Assembly (NCBI RefSeq): GCF_000317535.1
Contig: NC_019757.1
Coordinates: forward strand, 2,558,501-2,622,500
From: Cylindrospermum stagnale PCC 7417
GTDB taxonomy: Bacteria; Cyanobacteriota; Cyanobacteriia; Cyanobacteriales; Nostocaceae
Length of the DNA stretch: 64,000 nt
Direction: 5' to 3'
The notes under the pieces are model-generated. The model was given only the letters and a program-made list of their open reading frames with translations, did no database searches and had not been told where the DNA came from. Of the stretch, positions 26,204 to 35,714 are shown in pieces. Each line of letters starts with the position of its first letter. Position 1 is the stretch's first letter. A program made the position numbers and the translations under genes.

Positions 26204-27667
26204 TTACTGAACAATACCTCTTTGCTTAATAGAGGTTTTCGTTGTCTGAGATAGGCTAGGCCAGGAGACAAAATTGAGCCGAAGAATTCGCTTTTTTCGG
26301 TCGGTATCCCAAATACTATAAAGATTTTTATAAGCTTCAAAAAAATATGGTTCTAAGCGTCCCAAAGTTTTCACTAAAGAGTAATAAACCAAATCTATCT
26401 TTTCTAGATCAAGATCAATATCTTGTATGGTTTCTAAATTAAATGATAGATACTGCTGATTTTCTTCGTAAACAATTGTGGCGCGGTATAATCCAGTGAG
26501 AATATCCTTTAGATCTTCATTTTTAACTGCTTCATCTAACATATATTCCATCAAATTTGCTGCACCAATGATCAGGCATCTATCAGCCCGACCTGTGATA
26601 GCTATTAGATCAGGAAGCCCCTCACTAGCTGATTGTAGAAGTTTCACCCAAGGTTCATCTTGAGGATTGAGATGAGGAGAGGAGAGAATAGCTTGTCTTA
26701 ATTCTCGCCAACTATATAGAGACACTCGGTCATAAAGAATGTAGCGCACCAGAGGAATTCCTTGCCAAAGAGTAACGCATAGGTTTCCGTTGACAATTTC
26801 CAAAAAAGTGTCTGGTGCAGCGAAATGAAAGAACTGGGGAATCGGGAATTCTATCCCTAATTCTCCAGTGAGAGCCTCATTTTGGCACAACAGTTTTCGC
26901 ACAGCGACAGAATAAAGTGATTCAAATCCAAGATTTCCAGTATCAGCACTGGCATAAATGGAAAGCATAAATGGGATATTGTCTGCCACCTCTGCCTGAT
27001 TTTGGAAGAAAATACGCAGTGTTTCTGGAAATGGTTCACCACCCACCAAATATCTAAGTTTTTTCACCGGAAGAGACTGTTTTAACTGACTGGCTCTCAA
27101 GTGAAGGTGAGCAATGGCGGAGGGGACAATCAGGAGAATAATCTGCTCGACAGAAGACTCTAATTGGCAGATTATTTTGATAATTTCATCAATATCATTG
27201 CCAGGACAGAGAACCCAGAAGGGATAAGGAGCATTGAGCGCCACATTTTTGAGGTTCCAGGAAGCAGATTCTCCCCCAATCCAGCCTCCAAGATTAAATC
27301 CAACAATAGCTAGTGTTTTTTTCTGCTCGATAGCAAATATGTCCTCAAAAAACTTTTTTCCTACTACAGGTGCAGAGCGATAAGTTGATTTTAGTTGTGG
27401 CCAATAAAAGCTGTTACCCGATGAGCCAGAAGAGCGAAACAAAGCAAAAATTTCTTCCGGCTCCCTTACCAGGATATCTTCATAGGGATAGACTAGGGCA
27501 TAGGATTTCTTATCTGAGGTTGGTAAATTTTCAAAAGGTTCACCAGGTTTTAAATCATGTGTTTCTAGATAGCGTTTATAAGCAGGTACAACCTGTTGAG
27601 CTTTTTGAGCTAACTTTTCTGCTGTCTCTTTTGAACCTAGACTGTTTTTCAAGAATGCTTTATTCAT
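26204..27667 (-). CDS. PaaK-like adenylate-forming enzyme (acyl-CoA ligase fold)
   Basis: 487 residues. The adenylation motif A3 is visible as FRSSGSSGNSFYWPQ (about 77-91), a divergent A5-like region as SIYASADTGNLGFES, the LVRYILYDRV strand, and the hinge-region TGRADRCLIIGAANL typical of phenylacetate-CoA ligase (PaaK/CapK) relatives. It should activate a carboxylic acid with ATP, but no partner carrier protein, thioesterase or synthase gene is adjacent, so product and pathway are open. The gene is isolated by gaps of about 300-400 bp. The ATG start is followed by a normal helical N terminus. Confidence 0.8.
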   Translation of the reverse strand: MNKAFLKNSLGSKETAEKLAQKAQQVVPAYKRYLETHDLKPGEPFENLPTSDKKSYALVYPYEDILVREPEEIFALFRSSGSSGNSFYWPQLKSTYRSAPVVGKKFFEDIFAIEQKKTLAIVGFNLGGWIGGESASWNLKNVALNAPYPFWVLCPGNDIDEIIKIICQLESSVEQIILLIVPSAIAHLHLRASQLKQSLPVKKLRYLVGGEPFPETLRIFFQNQAEVADNIPFMLSIYASADTGNLGFESLYSVAVRKLLCQNEALTGELGIEFPIPQFFHFAAPDTFLEIVNGNLCVTLWQGIPLVRYILYDRVSLYSWRELRQAILSSPHLNPQDEPWVKLLQSASEGLPDLIAITGRADRCLIIGAANLMEYMLDEAVKNEDLKDILTGLYRATIVYEENQQYLSFNLETIQDIDLDLEKIDLVYYSLVKTLGRLEPYFFEAYKNLYSIWDTDRKKRILRLNFVSWPSLSQTTKTSIKQRGIVQ

Positions 27668-28080
27668 GTTTCTTAGTTCTAAAGGTATCCACTTTTATTT
27701 ATTTTTGAACCAGATTTGCGTTCAGCCACTTTGAAATGGCTAGTTGCTATGCTGCTACTTGCAAACCTAGCTGGGTATAATAATCGGTTCTTAAACTCCC
27801 ACCAATACCAACAATTTTAAGTAGAATAGCATGATTAATTCACACTATGTCATTGCTGTAACCAGGCAATCCCAAGGGTTTTGGGTGATTTAAACTTTTT
27901 TATATCTTGATTAAAAGCAATAGGAGCAGTAACTATGGAGATAGGAAGATCATTTTAGTTAATATTTTTAAATAATTTTGCCAAAATTTGCAAAAATCTG
28001 CTCAATTGAATACTGTTGAGATATTGCACTTTCACTTCGGTGTATTCAAGATCCCCTGGACTTTAGGCAGGGGATTCGTT
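27668..28080. other. Gene-free stretch with a stem-loop at 28051-28075
   Basis: ATCCCCTG/CAGGGGAT pair at 28051-28075, just after the aminopeptidase stop codon on the minus strand; it probably ends that transcript, though the T run lies on the plus-strand side. The remainder is AT rich and should contain the promoter of the adenylating enzyme gene. Confidence 0.45.
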
Positions 28081-29391
28081 TTATTTTTCTACATCCTTCA
28101 CCGCTTTGGGAACTCCTGCTGTTAAAACTTCATTTCCATCAGGTGTAACTAACACATCATCTTCAATGCGAATTCCAATGCCCACCCAACGAGGGTCAAT
28201 TTCTGGCTGGTCTTCTGCGGGTTTGGTATCTGGAACAATATAAAGTCCTGGTTCTATTGTCAGCACTTGGCCGGGTTGCAAAAGTTGCGGTTTATCTTCA
28301 CCATGTTGGTAAAGACCGACATCATGAACATCTAAACCTAACCAATGACTGGTGCGGTGCATATAAAATGGCTTGTATTTTTCTTCTTCAATTAATTTGT
28401 CGATTTCTCCTTTGAGAATGCCAATTTCGACTAAGCCTTCTGTGAGGACGCGCACGGCTGTATCATGGGGTGCAGTGAAGGGGTTGCCTGGTTGCACTTG
28501 GGCGATCGCCTTTTCTTGCGCCTCTAAGACAATTTCATACAGAATCTTCTGCTCTGGGGTAAACTTACCATTGACGGGAAATGTCCGGGTAATATCGGAG
28601 TTGTAATAGCCGTAGGCACAACCTGCATCAATCAGCAGCAAGTCTTTATCCTGCATTTGGCAATTATTTTCGATGTAGTGCAAAACGCAGGCATTGGCAC
28701 CAGCAGCTACAATTGAAGGATAAGCTGGGCCCATGCCACCCCGCAGCCGAAAGATGTGTTCTATTTCCGCTTGGATTTCGTACTCGTAACGCCCTGGTGC
28801 AGCGATTTTCAGGGCGTGATTATGTGCCTCAACAGCGATCGCCACTGCTTGCCGCAGCAACTCTAACTCAGCTTGGCTTTTATACAGTCTCATGCTGTGC
28901 AAGATGGGGCCAGTATCTTCAATGGCAATTGGCCCAGTGCCGCGTTTGGGATAAGTCCGCAGTAAACTTTGGTAATGTCCCAGAATGTTGTCATTGAAAG
29001 CCCGATCGCGTCCTAAGTGGTAGTAAATGCGATCGCACTTTTCCAAATACTGCGGCAACTTTTCGCTCAACTCAGCAATCGGGTAAGCTTCATCAGCACC
29101 ATAAATTTCCTTCGCGGCATCTACCCCACAGCGATAACCACTCCATACTTCCTTTTCTCTATCCTTCGGTTGAACAAACAGCACAAACTGATGTTCTGGG
29201 TGATGTGGGGCTAATACTGCCACTGTCTGCGGTTCGTTAAAGCCAGTCAGGTAGAAAAAATCGCTCTCTTGGCGATAAACATACTCGACATCGTTGTGCA
29301 TCACTGCCATTGGCGCACTGCGAAAAATGGCTGTTCCATTGCCAATTTTTGCCATTAACTGCTCACGACGTTGCCGATATTCTGCTTGCAT
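28081..29391 (-). CDS. pepP: Aminopeptidase P family protein (Xaa-Pro aminopeptidase)
   Basis: 436 residues, the usual length. The pita-bread metallopeptidase domain shows all five metal ligands: Asp in LLIDAGCAYGYYNSDITRTF (two Asp), His in MHRTSHWLGLDVHDVG, Glu in TIEPGLYI and Glu in IRIEDDVLV. The N-terminal creatinase-like domain has the YVYRQESDFFYLTGFNEP block of PepP. It removes N-terminal residues before proline in peptides, in the cytosol. It stands alone; the divergent acyltransferase gene starts 174 bp away. Confidence 0.94.
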   Translation of the reverse strand: MQAEYRQRREQLMAKIGNGTAIFRSAPMAVMHNDVEYVYRQESDFFYLTGFNEPQTVAVLAPHHPEHQFVLFVQPKDREKEVWSGYRCGVDAAKEIYGADEAYPIAELSEKLPQYLEKCDRIYYHLGRDRAFNDNILGHYQSLLRTYPKRGTGPIAIEDTGPILHSMRLYKSQAELELLRQAVAIAVEAHNHALKIAAPGRYEYEIQAEIEHIFRLRGGMGPAYPSIVAAGANACVLHYIENNCQMQDKDLLLIDAGCAYGYYNSDITRTFPVNGKFTPEQKILYEIVLEAQEKAIAQVQPGNPFTAPHDTAVRVLTEGLVEIGILKGEIDKLIEEEKYKPFYMHRTSHWLGLDVHDVGLYQHGEDKPQLLQPGQVLTIEPGLYIVPDTKPAEDQPEIDPRWVGIGIRIEDDVLVTPDGNEVLTAGVPKAVKDVEK

Positions 29392-29565
29392 AGCTAATTT
29401 GTTTTTGAATTTATTGTGTTATTTTACACTTTTGTAACCTAGCGACTGCACAGATTATGCCTCTTCCTCAGTTGCCAGTTCTAAGTTATTCTAGCCAATA
29501 TTTATTTCACCTCAAGTCATAAATCCTCGCCCAATCAACATTTATTTAAATTATTAGAAATATTT

Positions 29566-30807
29566 ATGAAACAAAATAACCATTTAGATGCGCTGCTGGC
29601 GCTGCGGGGTTTTGCTTGTTTAATGGTAGTCATTCTCCATAGTAATCCTCCTAGAAATTCAATCGTTTATCGAGGTTATGACCTGAGTTGGCTAATATTT
29701 AGTCATGGCTGGGTAGCAGTTTGGATTTTTTTTGTTCTATCTGGCTACTTAATGGGGAAAGCCTTTTATGCCAACAGATACACCGCTGATGTTCCAGGAG
29801 TTATCAACTTTTGGCGTAATCGCCTTGTCAGAATTGTGCCCCTTTATTATTTTTCCATATTAATTTTAACTTTATTCGTTTATCCAAATTGGTTGAAAAT
29901 AGAAAACTGGGGTTATTTATTGCGGCTTTTTACATTTAGTTATGAGTTTTCAATAACTTCTCAACCAGGGATGAATTTTAATGTAGTTTTTTGGTCACTC
30001 TCCACCGAAGTTCAGTTTTATATTCTTGTTCCCTTTATTTTTAGCTATTTTAAACAGCGGTTTTCACAGCCGAAACAAGTTTATATTGCCGGAATTTTCA
30101 TATTTTTGATGATTTTTATCATCCGCTGTCTATTCTGGGTTTCCTTGAGAAGAGAAATTAGTGAGCAATTTAGCTATGTTGTTAAATATTGGTATACTCC
30201 ACTGCTCACAAATTTAGACCTGTTTTTGTGTGGTTTCTCAGTCAATGTTTGGCTGAATAGCCAACCTTTTAATTCACCGATAAAAAACAATAATAAGCTT
30301 GATAAAATATTCTATCTAGACAGGATTAATAAAAAGCATATAGCTGTGATTCTCATTGTCATCCTCTATTTATTCACAGCTTATTACTCATATCACAAAG
30401 AGCTAGCGAATTTACCAGAGATAGCTGGGAAAGGAATTAGAACTGCGACAACATTTTTTATCCTACCACCCTTCACTGCACTGATTACATCTTTTTTTGT
30501 TTGGGCATTTGAGTCAGATATTTATAACTCCCTGATTAAAAATGAAAAGTTATCATTTAGCACAATTTTGAGAAATCCGTTCAGAATTTTAGAAGTATTC
30601 GGTAATCTATCATACGGGATTTATATTTGGCATAAGCCAATCATGGAAAATATCACGCCTATTTTTACCTCAAAGATCCCAATTGAGGCATTTTATGCCA
30701 GACTGACTGCAACAACTATTTTATCAATCCTGTTGGCGACTGTTACCTACTACTTGGTTGAACTTCCATGTGCCAGATGGAAGATTTATCAGCAGACTGA
30801 ACAATAG
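29566..30807 (+). CDS. Acyltransferase family 3 (OafA/YrhL-like) membrane protein
   Basis: 413 residues with about ten hydrophobic helices. The N-terminal motif ALRGFACLMVVILHSNPP has the Arg and His residues of the family's active site, followed by WVAVWIFFVLSGYLMG and RNRLVRIVPLYYFSI, then WSLSTEVQFYILVPF, all standard. Such enzymes transfer acetyl or other acyl groups onto surface polysaccharides or lipids in the membrane. No glycan synthesis genes adjoin it, so the acceptor is unknown. Codons are AT rich compared with its aminopeptidase neighbour. Confidence 0.9.
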   Translation: MKQNNHLDALLALRGFACLMVVILHSNPPRNSIVYRGYDLSWLIFSHGWVAVWIFFVLSGYLMGKAFYANRYTADVPGVINFWRNRLVRIVPLYYFSILILTLFVYPNWLKIENWGYLLRLFTFSYEFSITSQPGMNFNVVFWSLSTEVQFYILVPFIFSYFKQRFSQPKQVYIAGIFIFLMIFIIRCLFWVSLRREISEQFSYVVKYWYTPLLTNLDLFLCGFSVNVWLNSQPFNSPIKNNNKLDKIFYLDRINKKHIAVILIVILYLFTAYYSYHKELANLPEIAGKGIRTATTFFILPPFTALITSFFVWAFESDIYNSLIKNEKLSFSTILRNPFRILEVFGNLSYGIYIWHKPIMENITPIFTSKIPIEAFYARLTATTILSILLATVTYYLVELPCARWKIYQQTEQ

Positions 30808-31082
30808 TCCACAACCTTAGAGGAAACTGGGGACTGGGAAAACTCTTAGCGATTACCAATTACCAATTACCCAACATAGGTATTGACCTACATAAAATAA
30901 CAATCCAATATTTGCCAATTGATTACGTAGGACTTTAAAAATATAAAAATCGTTTATGACGAATATATATATGTCTGCAAAAATTGATAATTATTAAAAA
31001 TTAATACTTATGAAGAAATGGTAAAGCTAATGTAAATGTTCTTTATTTACAGAATCTTCATAAATAAGAAAGTTAAATAAAG

Positions 31083-32351
31083 ATGACAACCAGCCATAAA
31101 AAAAAAACCATGATTGAAAGTAGAAATCTCTCAGGCTTATCTGCAAATACAAGCGGTTGGGCAGCAGATTCTCTCAACAAATCAGAAACTTTGACAACCT
31201 CACTTAATACAGAAAATTCTGATTCGTATCTGGGAGTTAGGAGTTCCTCACAACAAATACCAACTGACCTGTTAGGCGAGTCACCAATAGGGACAGGAAA
31301 CCCTAATCCTAATCCTTACTTAACTAGTGCAGCGGTGGCTCCTGATTTCAACGCTGATGGCAAAGTAGATAAATTTTGGGTTAATACTCAAACAGGTGAA
31401 ATTTTGCTTCGGTTGATGGATGGTACAAAGACCATGGAGCAGGGTTCTTTGGGTCAATATGACTTAACTGCCTATGATTACAAAATTGCCGATTTCAACA
31501 GTGATGGCAAGACCGACTTCTTATTACGCGATAAGACAACCGGTCAAAATACCATTGCGCTAATGGATGGAGTGAGAGTCGCTAGTGTGGCTTCTCTAGA
31601 CAAAGTTGATCCAAATTGGACTGCTAGCATTGGCGATTTCAATAGCGATCGCAAAACCGATATCTTCTGGCATAATGCTGAAACAGGTCAGAATGCTATT
31701 TGGCAAATGGATGGCACAACAGTTACAAGTGCAACGGTACTAGACAACACAGACGTAGCGTTGGCTCCTACCATCGTTGACTTCGACGGTAATGGCAAGA
31801 GTGATGTTTTCTGGCGCAATACCACAACAGGCGAGAACAGCGTTTGGTTTATGGATGGCACCCAAGCCACTAACTATGCGCTGCAATCACAGGATGCAGC
31901 CTGGACTTATAAACTTGGCGATTTCAACGGCGACTTCAAGACTGACATTTTGTGGAACAACTCACAAACAGGTGAGAACAAAATTTGGAACATGAATGGC
32001 ATCTTCGTCACAGAGGGCGCTCTACAAACCCTTGACTCAACCTGGACTTCCAGCATTGGTGATTATAACGGTGATGGCAAAACTGACATCTTCTGGCACA
32101 ATACAACCAGCGGCGAGAATAGTGCTTGGCTGATGGATGGCACCACTGTTAGTTCTGAAGCTTTCCTCCCCAGCAATAGCGCTTCTTTAACACCATCGTT
32201 TGGCGATTTCAACAACGATGGCAAAACCGACATCTACTGGCGTGATCAGCAAACAGGTGCAGACACCATCTGGACTATGGATGGCACAAAAGCGACTGAG
32301 ACAGCCGTAGCTGATGCAGATAAGCTAACCCCAGAGTGGTACACAGCTTAG
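31083..32351 (+). CDS. FG-GAP/VCBS repeat protein
   Basis: 422 residues without a clear signal peptide. From about residue 95 there are seven repeats of roughly 45 residues, each with a calcium-binding-type DxNxDGKxD loop (DFNADGKVD, DFNSDGKTD, DFNSDRKTD, DFDGNGKSD, DFNGDFKTD, DYNGDGKTD, DFNNDGKTD) and a W/F-WxNxxTGExxxWxMDG strand pair; they should fold as a beta-propeller with one blade per repeat. Such proteins are usually secreted or surface bound and bind ligands or partners. The Ser/Thr-rich first 90 residues may be a spacer. It is followed by two strong stem-loops. Confidence 0.88.
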   Translation: MTTSHKKKTMIESRNLSGLSANTSGWAADSLNKSETLTTSLNTENSDSYLGVRSSSQQIPTDLLGESPIGTGNPNPNPYLTSAAVAPDFNADGKVDKFWVNTQTGEILLRLMDGTKTMEQGSLGQYDLTAYDYKIADFNSDGKTDFLLRDKTTGQNTIALMDGVRVASVASLDKVDPNWTASIGDFNSDRKTDIFWHNAETGQNAIWQMDGTTVTSATVLDNTDVALAPTIVDFDGNGKSDVFWRNTTTGENSVWFMDGTQATNYALQSQDAAWTYKLGDFNGDFKTDILWNNSQTGENKIWNMNGIFVTEGALQTLDSTWTSSIGDYNGDGKTDIFWHNTTSGENSAWLMDGTTVSSEAFLPSNSASLTPSFGDFNNDGKTDIYWRDQQTGADTIWTMDGTKATETAVADADKLTPEWYTA

Positions 32352-32375
32352 GATTTAGTTAAATAATTGACTCTT

Positions 32376-32404
32376 GTTTGGGTTGTAGCCATTACAACCC
32401 AAAC
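32376..32404 (+). terminator. Stem-loop behind the FG-GAP gene
   Basis: A perfect 12-bp stem, GTTTGGGTTGTA/TACAACCCAAAC, with a 5-nt loop starts 24 bp after the FG-GAP stop codon. No long T run follows. Confidence 0.5.
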
Positions 32405-32460
32405 TATCAATATTTCTGGCGTTGCTGAAACTTCGTCAATATATCGTCGCATCAAAAACT

Positions 32461-32508
32461 AAAACGCTTGTGGTCAAGCACTTTCAGCTTTGATCCCACA
32501 AGCGTTTC
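32461..32508. terminator. Bidirectional stem-loop between convergent genes
   Basis: AAACGCTTGTGG (from 32462) pairs with CCACAAGCGTTT (to 32507), between the FG-GAP gene and the converging metallo-hydrolase gene whose stop is at 32527. Position and symmetry suggest it ends transcripts from both sides. Confidence 0.55.
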
Positions 32509-32526
32509 TTCAATTCATCCCTAAAC

Positions 32527-33294
32527 CTAAAACTTATAACTCAAAACCTGAATAGCCGAATTTTCTGGCAAATCCTTAGAGCTAATAGAAATACTATCGC
32601 TATTGCTACGGCGAACAGTTACGTCCGGCATCAAAGTGAGAAAATCATCCAGTGGTGAAATATCGCAAGCCGCAGTATCAGCCGCCTGTGTGCGGTAATG
32701 GGTGGGAATCACCAACTTAGGATTTAAAACTGCGATCGCCTGCTTTGCCTCCTGGGCATTGTAAGCCTTGGCACTACCCCCCACAGGAATAAACGCCACA
32801 TCAGGACGCCCCATCAGGATTTTTTGCTCAATGGAAATGGGTGCAGCAGCTCCCCCTAAGTGCAGGATAGTAATTCCCCCTTGTTTCCAGCCCCAAGCCG
32901 TATTTTTGCCAAACTGCTTGCCATTTTTGCGATCGTGGTCTGTAGAAATTCCCTGGAACTTAAGGCCCTGGAACTCATAAACTCCCGGTTCGTAGACTAG
33001 CTTTGGATTACCCGGTAGTTCTTCCACGCTGCCTTCGTCCAGTAGTTGACTGCTAATCAGTACTAAATCTGCCACAACTTTTGGCGGACGATACCCAGCA
33101 GTGCAGCCAACCGGCCGAAAGGGATTAACAAGAATTTTTGCACCGCCTCCAGTAAACAGAAAGCAAGTATGACCCAACCACCGAACTGATAAACCGCTAG
33201 ATTGTGCGTCAGCTTGAAGGTTGGAACCCAAGTTAGTCACCAAAGCTGTTGCTAAACCCGCCCCAGCATAGCCCATCAACTGTCGTCGTTTCAT
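32527..33294 (-). CDS. Tat-exported metallo-beta-lactamase-fold protein lacking the HxHxDH site
   Basis: 255 residues. The N terminus is a twin-arginine signal (MKRRQLMGYAGAGLATAL) ending near ADAQ, residue 31. The mature part aligns with the UlaG-like beta-lactamase-fold group: VRWLGHTCFLF, ILVNPFRP, PDVAFIPVGG and LVIPTHYRT. However, the place of the HxHxDH metal motif reads ADLVLISSQLLDEGS, and HLGD reads HLGGAAAP, so most zinc ligands are absent. Either it binds something without hydrolysis or uses other residues. Its ATG starts three bases after the stop of the amidotransferase gene, so the two are coupled. Confidence 0.8.
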   Translation of the reverse strand: MKRRQLMGYAGAGLATALVTNLGSNLQADAQSSGLSVRWLGHTCFLFTGGGAKILVNPFRPVGCTAGYRPPKVVADLVLISSQLLDEGSVEELPGNPKLVYEPGVYEFQGLKFQGISTDHDRKNGKQFGKNTAWGWKQGGITILHLGGAAAPISIEQKILMGRPDVAFIPVGGSAKAYNAQEAKQAIAVLNPKLVIPTHYRTQAADTAACDISPLDDFLTLMPDVTVRRSNSDSISISSKDLPENSAIQVLSYKF

Positions 33295-33297
33295 TCA

Positions 33298-33897
33298 CTA
33301 CTCTCTCGACTGTAATTGTTCCAGAAAATTTCGCAGTAACTGCTTTCCCGAAGATGTCAGGACACTCTCTGGATGAAACTGGACGCCCTGAATGTGAGGA
33401 AAGTTCCGGTGTCGGACTCCCATAATTGTGCCATCATCAACCCAAGCGGTAATTTCTAACACTTCGGGACAAGTCTCGCGGTCAATCACCAGACTATGAT
33501 ATCTGGTTGCAGTAATAGGATTTTCTAATCCCTGAAAAACCCCAACCCCAGTGTGAGACACCAGAGAAGTTTTGCCATGCATCAACTTTGAAGCAGAGAC
33601 GATTTTACCACCGAACACTTGACCAATGCTTTGATGACCTAAACAAACGCCCAAAATTGGCAACTCTTGCCCTAGTTGTGCAATCAAATCTAGGGAAATT
33701 CCCGCATCTTCCGGGCGACCAGGCCCAGGAGAAATGACCACCACATCCGGATTTAATGCCCGAATCTCATCTACGGTGATCTTATCGTTACGAAAAACTC
33801 TAAGGTCAGCTGCGACTGGGAAATCTGCCGCTAGTTCTCCCAGATATTGCACCAAATTATATGTAAAACTATCGTAATTATCGATGACTATGATCAT
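33298..33897 (-). CDS. Anthranilate/aminodeoxychorismate synthase glutaminase subunit (TrpG/PabA)
   Basis: 199 residues. The class I glutamine amidotransferase triad is present: Cys85 in GVCLGHQ and His/Glu in VQFHPES. The N terminus [20 protein letters not shown] and [13 protein letters not shown] are the TrpG/PabA signature. It supplies ammonia from glutamine to a chorismate-using synthase, either for tryptophan or for folate (TrpG and PabA cannot be told apart here, and one protein may serve both). The partner synthase is not in the window. It is the first gene of a two-gene unit with the Tat-exported protein. Confidence 0.93.
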   Translation of the reverse strand: MIIVIDNYDSFTYNLVQYLGELAADFPVAADLRVFRNDKITVDEIRALNPDVVVISPGPGRPEDAGISLDLIAQLGQELPILGVCLGHQSIGQVFGGKIVSASKLMHGKTSLVSHTGVGVFQGLENPITATRYHSLVIDRETCPEVLEITAWVDDGTIMGVRHRNFPHIQGVQFHPESVLTSSGKQLLRNFLEQLQSRE

Positions 33898-34323
33898 ACT
33901 TAACCTATTTTCAATACTTTCAGATTACAATTGAACTATTTTTATTAACTTTCTAGTTATTATCCGAGGAATATAATCATAATTTTCACAACACTTATAA
34001 TAGCTAATGGCGATAAAGTTGAATTTTTGCCATACCTAAAGTCAGGGGATTGTTTCCCTCTGCGGCTCTAAGGAGCAAACCTAGACAGAGTTAAGTTAGG
34101 AATGAGGACAAAACCTCAAGCCAATGGACGAAGCCATAATGCTGACTACAAACATCTCCAAGTACCGCAGATACTTTCTACCTACGGATTTTATGGAGCT
34201 TACTCTATCTCAACGGCGATTAACATCACCTATGTCCTGATTAATACTCCTATCCGTTGGCACAGCCTGCCGCAGGCATAGCTATTTGCTCTACAGGCTT
34301 TAATTTTCGGTCACAAACCGCAT
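33898..34323. other. Gene-free stretch
   Basis: About 425 bp. A short frame from ATG near 34104 (58 codons) has no ribosome site or known homology and is not called. A CCTGCCGCAGGCATAG-like palindrome fragment, of the type dispersed in Nostoc genomes, lies near 34266. Confidence 0.5.
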
Positions 34324-34779
34324 CTAGAGGGCGGAAATGATTAAAGCCACTAGCGGGGGGAGTAGGAGAATAGCAGCTACCAACAACGCTACCAAAGCAG
34401 AAATAAGTACAGCACCAGCCGCACAGTCTTTGGCAATTTTTGCTAAATCGTGGTAAGTTTGCTTAACTGTTAAGTCCACGAGGGATTCGATAGCAGTATT
34501 CAGTAACTCTAAAGCTAAAACTAAACCACTAGTTATACCAATTACAGCTATTTCCACTGCTTGCAGTTGCAAAAAAACGCTTAAGCCAATAGCCAAAGCG
34601 CAGACACTTACATGGATGCGAAAGTTTCGTTGAGTCTGAAAACTATAGCTAATTCCAGCCCAGGCATACTTAAAACTCACAAATAAATTAGCGGCGACTT
34701 GCCAGGAAAATTCCCGTTCATTGGTCACAAGCGTTGGTAAGCGGTTTGGCGATGGTGGAGGCGAAACTTTTTGAGACAT
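34324..34779 (-). CDS. dgkA: Diacylglycerol/undecaprenol kinase family membrane protein
   Basis: 151 residues, with a cytosolic N-terminal extension of about 45 residues and three hydrophobic helices. The family signature ALELLNTAIESLVDL and the conserved RNFRIHVSVCALAIG are present, followed by KDCAAGAVLISA. In Gram-positive and cyanobacterial types the usual substrate is undecaprenol rather than diacylglycerol; here that is inference. The upstream neighbour on the same strand is ybeY, 143 bp away, an arrangement also common in other bacteria. Confidence 0.93.
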   Translation of the reverse strand: MSQKVSPPPSPNRLPTLVTNEREFSWQVAANLFVSFKYAWAGISYSFQTQRNFRIHVSVCALAIGLSVFLQLQAVEIAVIGITSGLVLALELLNTAIESLVDLTVKQTYHDLAKIAKDCAAGAVLISALVALLVAAILLLPPLVALIISAL

Positions 34780-34922
34780 AAACTTAAAAATACAAAAATA
34801 GAGGAGGGAAGGTGAGAGTCTTCGCCGATTTTAATGGCGCGATCTACTTTGAGGCAATTTTTTTACAGAAGTATTATAAAAGCATTACCCAAGATTAACA
34901 CTTGCAGACACGCGCACAACTG

Positions 34923-35456
34923 CTATTCTATGTCAATAGTAATACCTATTGAGTTCAGCAATACCACTTGTTGTTTTAACATTTTCATCAAACTCTCTTC
35001 ATCAGGATGATCCCAGCCCAAAAGATGCAATAAGCCATGAGCAGTTAACCATGCCAGCTCGCTTGCCAAACTATGCCCCTGCTGTTGGGCTTGACGCTTT
35101 GCCATATCTATAGACACAATAATGTCACCTAAATACAAAGGTAACGAGGCAAGCATTTCCTCACTTTGCGGCAAGTCTGCTTCTAAGGCAGCAAAGGCTA
35201 AAACGTCTGTAGGCTGATTCTGGTGGCGATACTCGGCATTTAGCGCCTGAATTTCCGCGTCGTCTGTCAACCGCAGCCCTATTTCATAACTTGGCGCTGG
35301 TGGAAGATGAGAATTAAGCATTTCCAACCAGCCATGAAACCAGTTTTCCCAGGTTGCAGTCGCAACTTGGGACTGAGAGTCACCCATATATACCACTTCA
35401 GATGGGGACGACTCGGAAAAACAATCCTCCACATATAGTTCGACTTTCAGGGGCAC
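34923..35456 (-). CDS. ybeY: rRNA maturation endoribonuclease YbeY
   Basis: 177 residues. The zinc motif H-x3-H-x5-H is HGLLHLLGWDH, followed by PDEE; QNQPTDVLAFA and YLGDIIVSIDMAKRQA are further family blocks. It acts in the cytosol in 16S rRNA 3'-end maturation and ribosome quality control. It lies just upstream of dgkA. The first 25 residues (PLKVELYVEDCFSESSPSEV) are less conserved than the rest, but an in-frame alternative start is not better supported. Confidence 0.94.
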   Translation of the reverse strand: MPLKVELYVEDCFSESSPSEVVYMGDSQSQVATATWENWFHGWLEMLNSHLPPAPSYEIGLRLTDDAEIQALNAEYRHQNQPTDVLAFAALEADLPQSEEMLASLPLYLGDIIVSIDMAKRQAQQQGHSLASELAWLTAHGLLHLLGWDHPDEESLMKMLKQQVVLLNSIGITIDIE

Positions 35457-35493
35457 AAAGCGAAGTCTCCTAGTTCGAGATTATGGCCTGTCA

Positions 35494-35664
35494 TTAGCGA
35501 GTTAGGTAAGCAAGACCGATGAGGGCGGCTAAAAGCCCTACAGCAGTCAGTGCAAAATGTTTCAAGGAAGTGCCACCTTTCCTCACCATGTTACGCATAG
35601 CGAGTTTCACGTAGCTAGGTTGAGGTTCTGTTGGTTGAGGTTTTGTTGAAGGAGAGTTGCTCAT
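35494..35664 (-). CDS. DUF3285-like small membrane protein, 56 residues
   Basis: A 57-codon frame begins MSNSPSTKPQPTEPQPSYVK and continues with LAMRNMVRKGGTSLKHF, then a single hydrophobic helix (ALTAVGLLAALIGLAYL) to the end. The proline-rich head, the basic MRNMVRKGG segment and the C-terminal helix match the short cyanobacterial DUF3285 family as I remember it. The function is unknown. It is 37 bp upstream of ybeY on the same strand and may share its transcript. Confidence 0.75.
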   Translation of the reverse strand: MSNSPSTKPQPTEPQPSYVKLAMRNMVRKGGTSLKHFALTAVGLLAALIGLAYLTR

Positions 35665-35714
35665 TATTGTTTGAACATATACTGCTATAGTTGCTAATTA
35701 TATGGACATTAAGC

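Noticed and set aside
34104-34280. 58-codon plus-strand frame
   Set aside because: No ribosome site and no recognisable homology; the end is inside a dispersed palindrome fragment.
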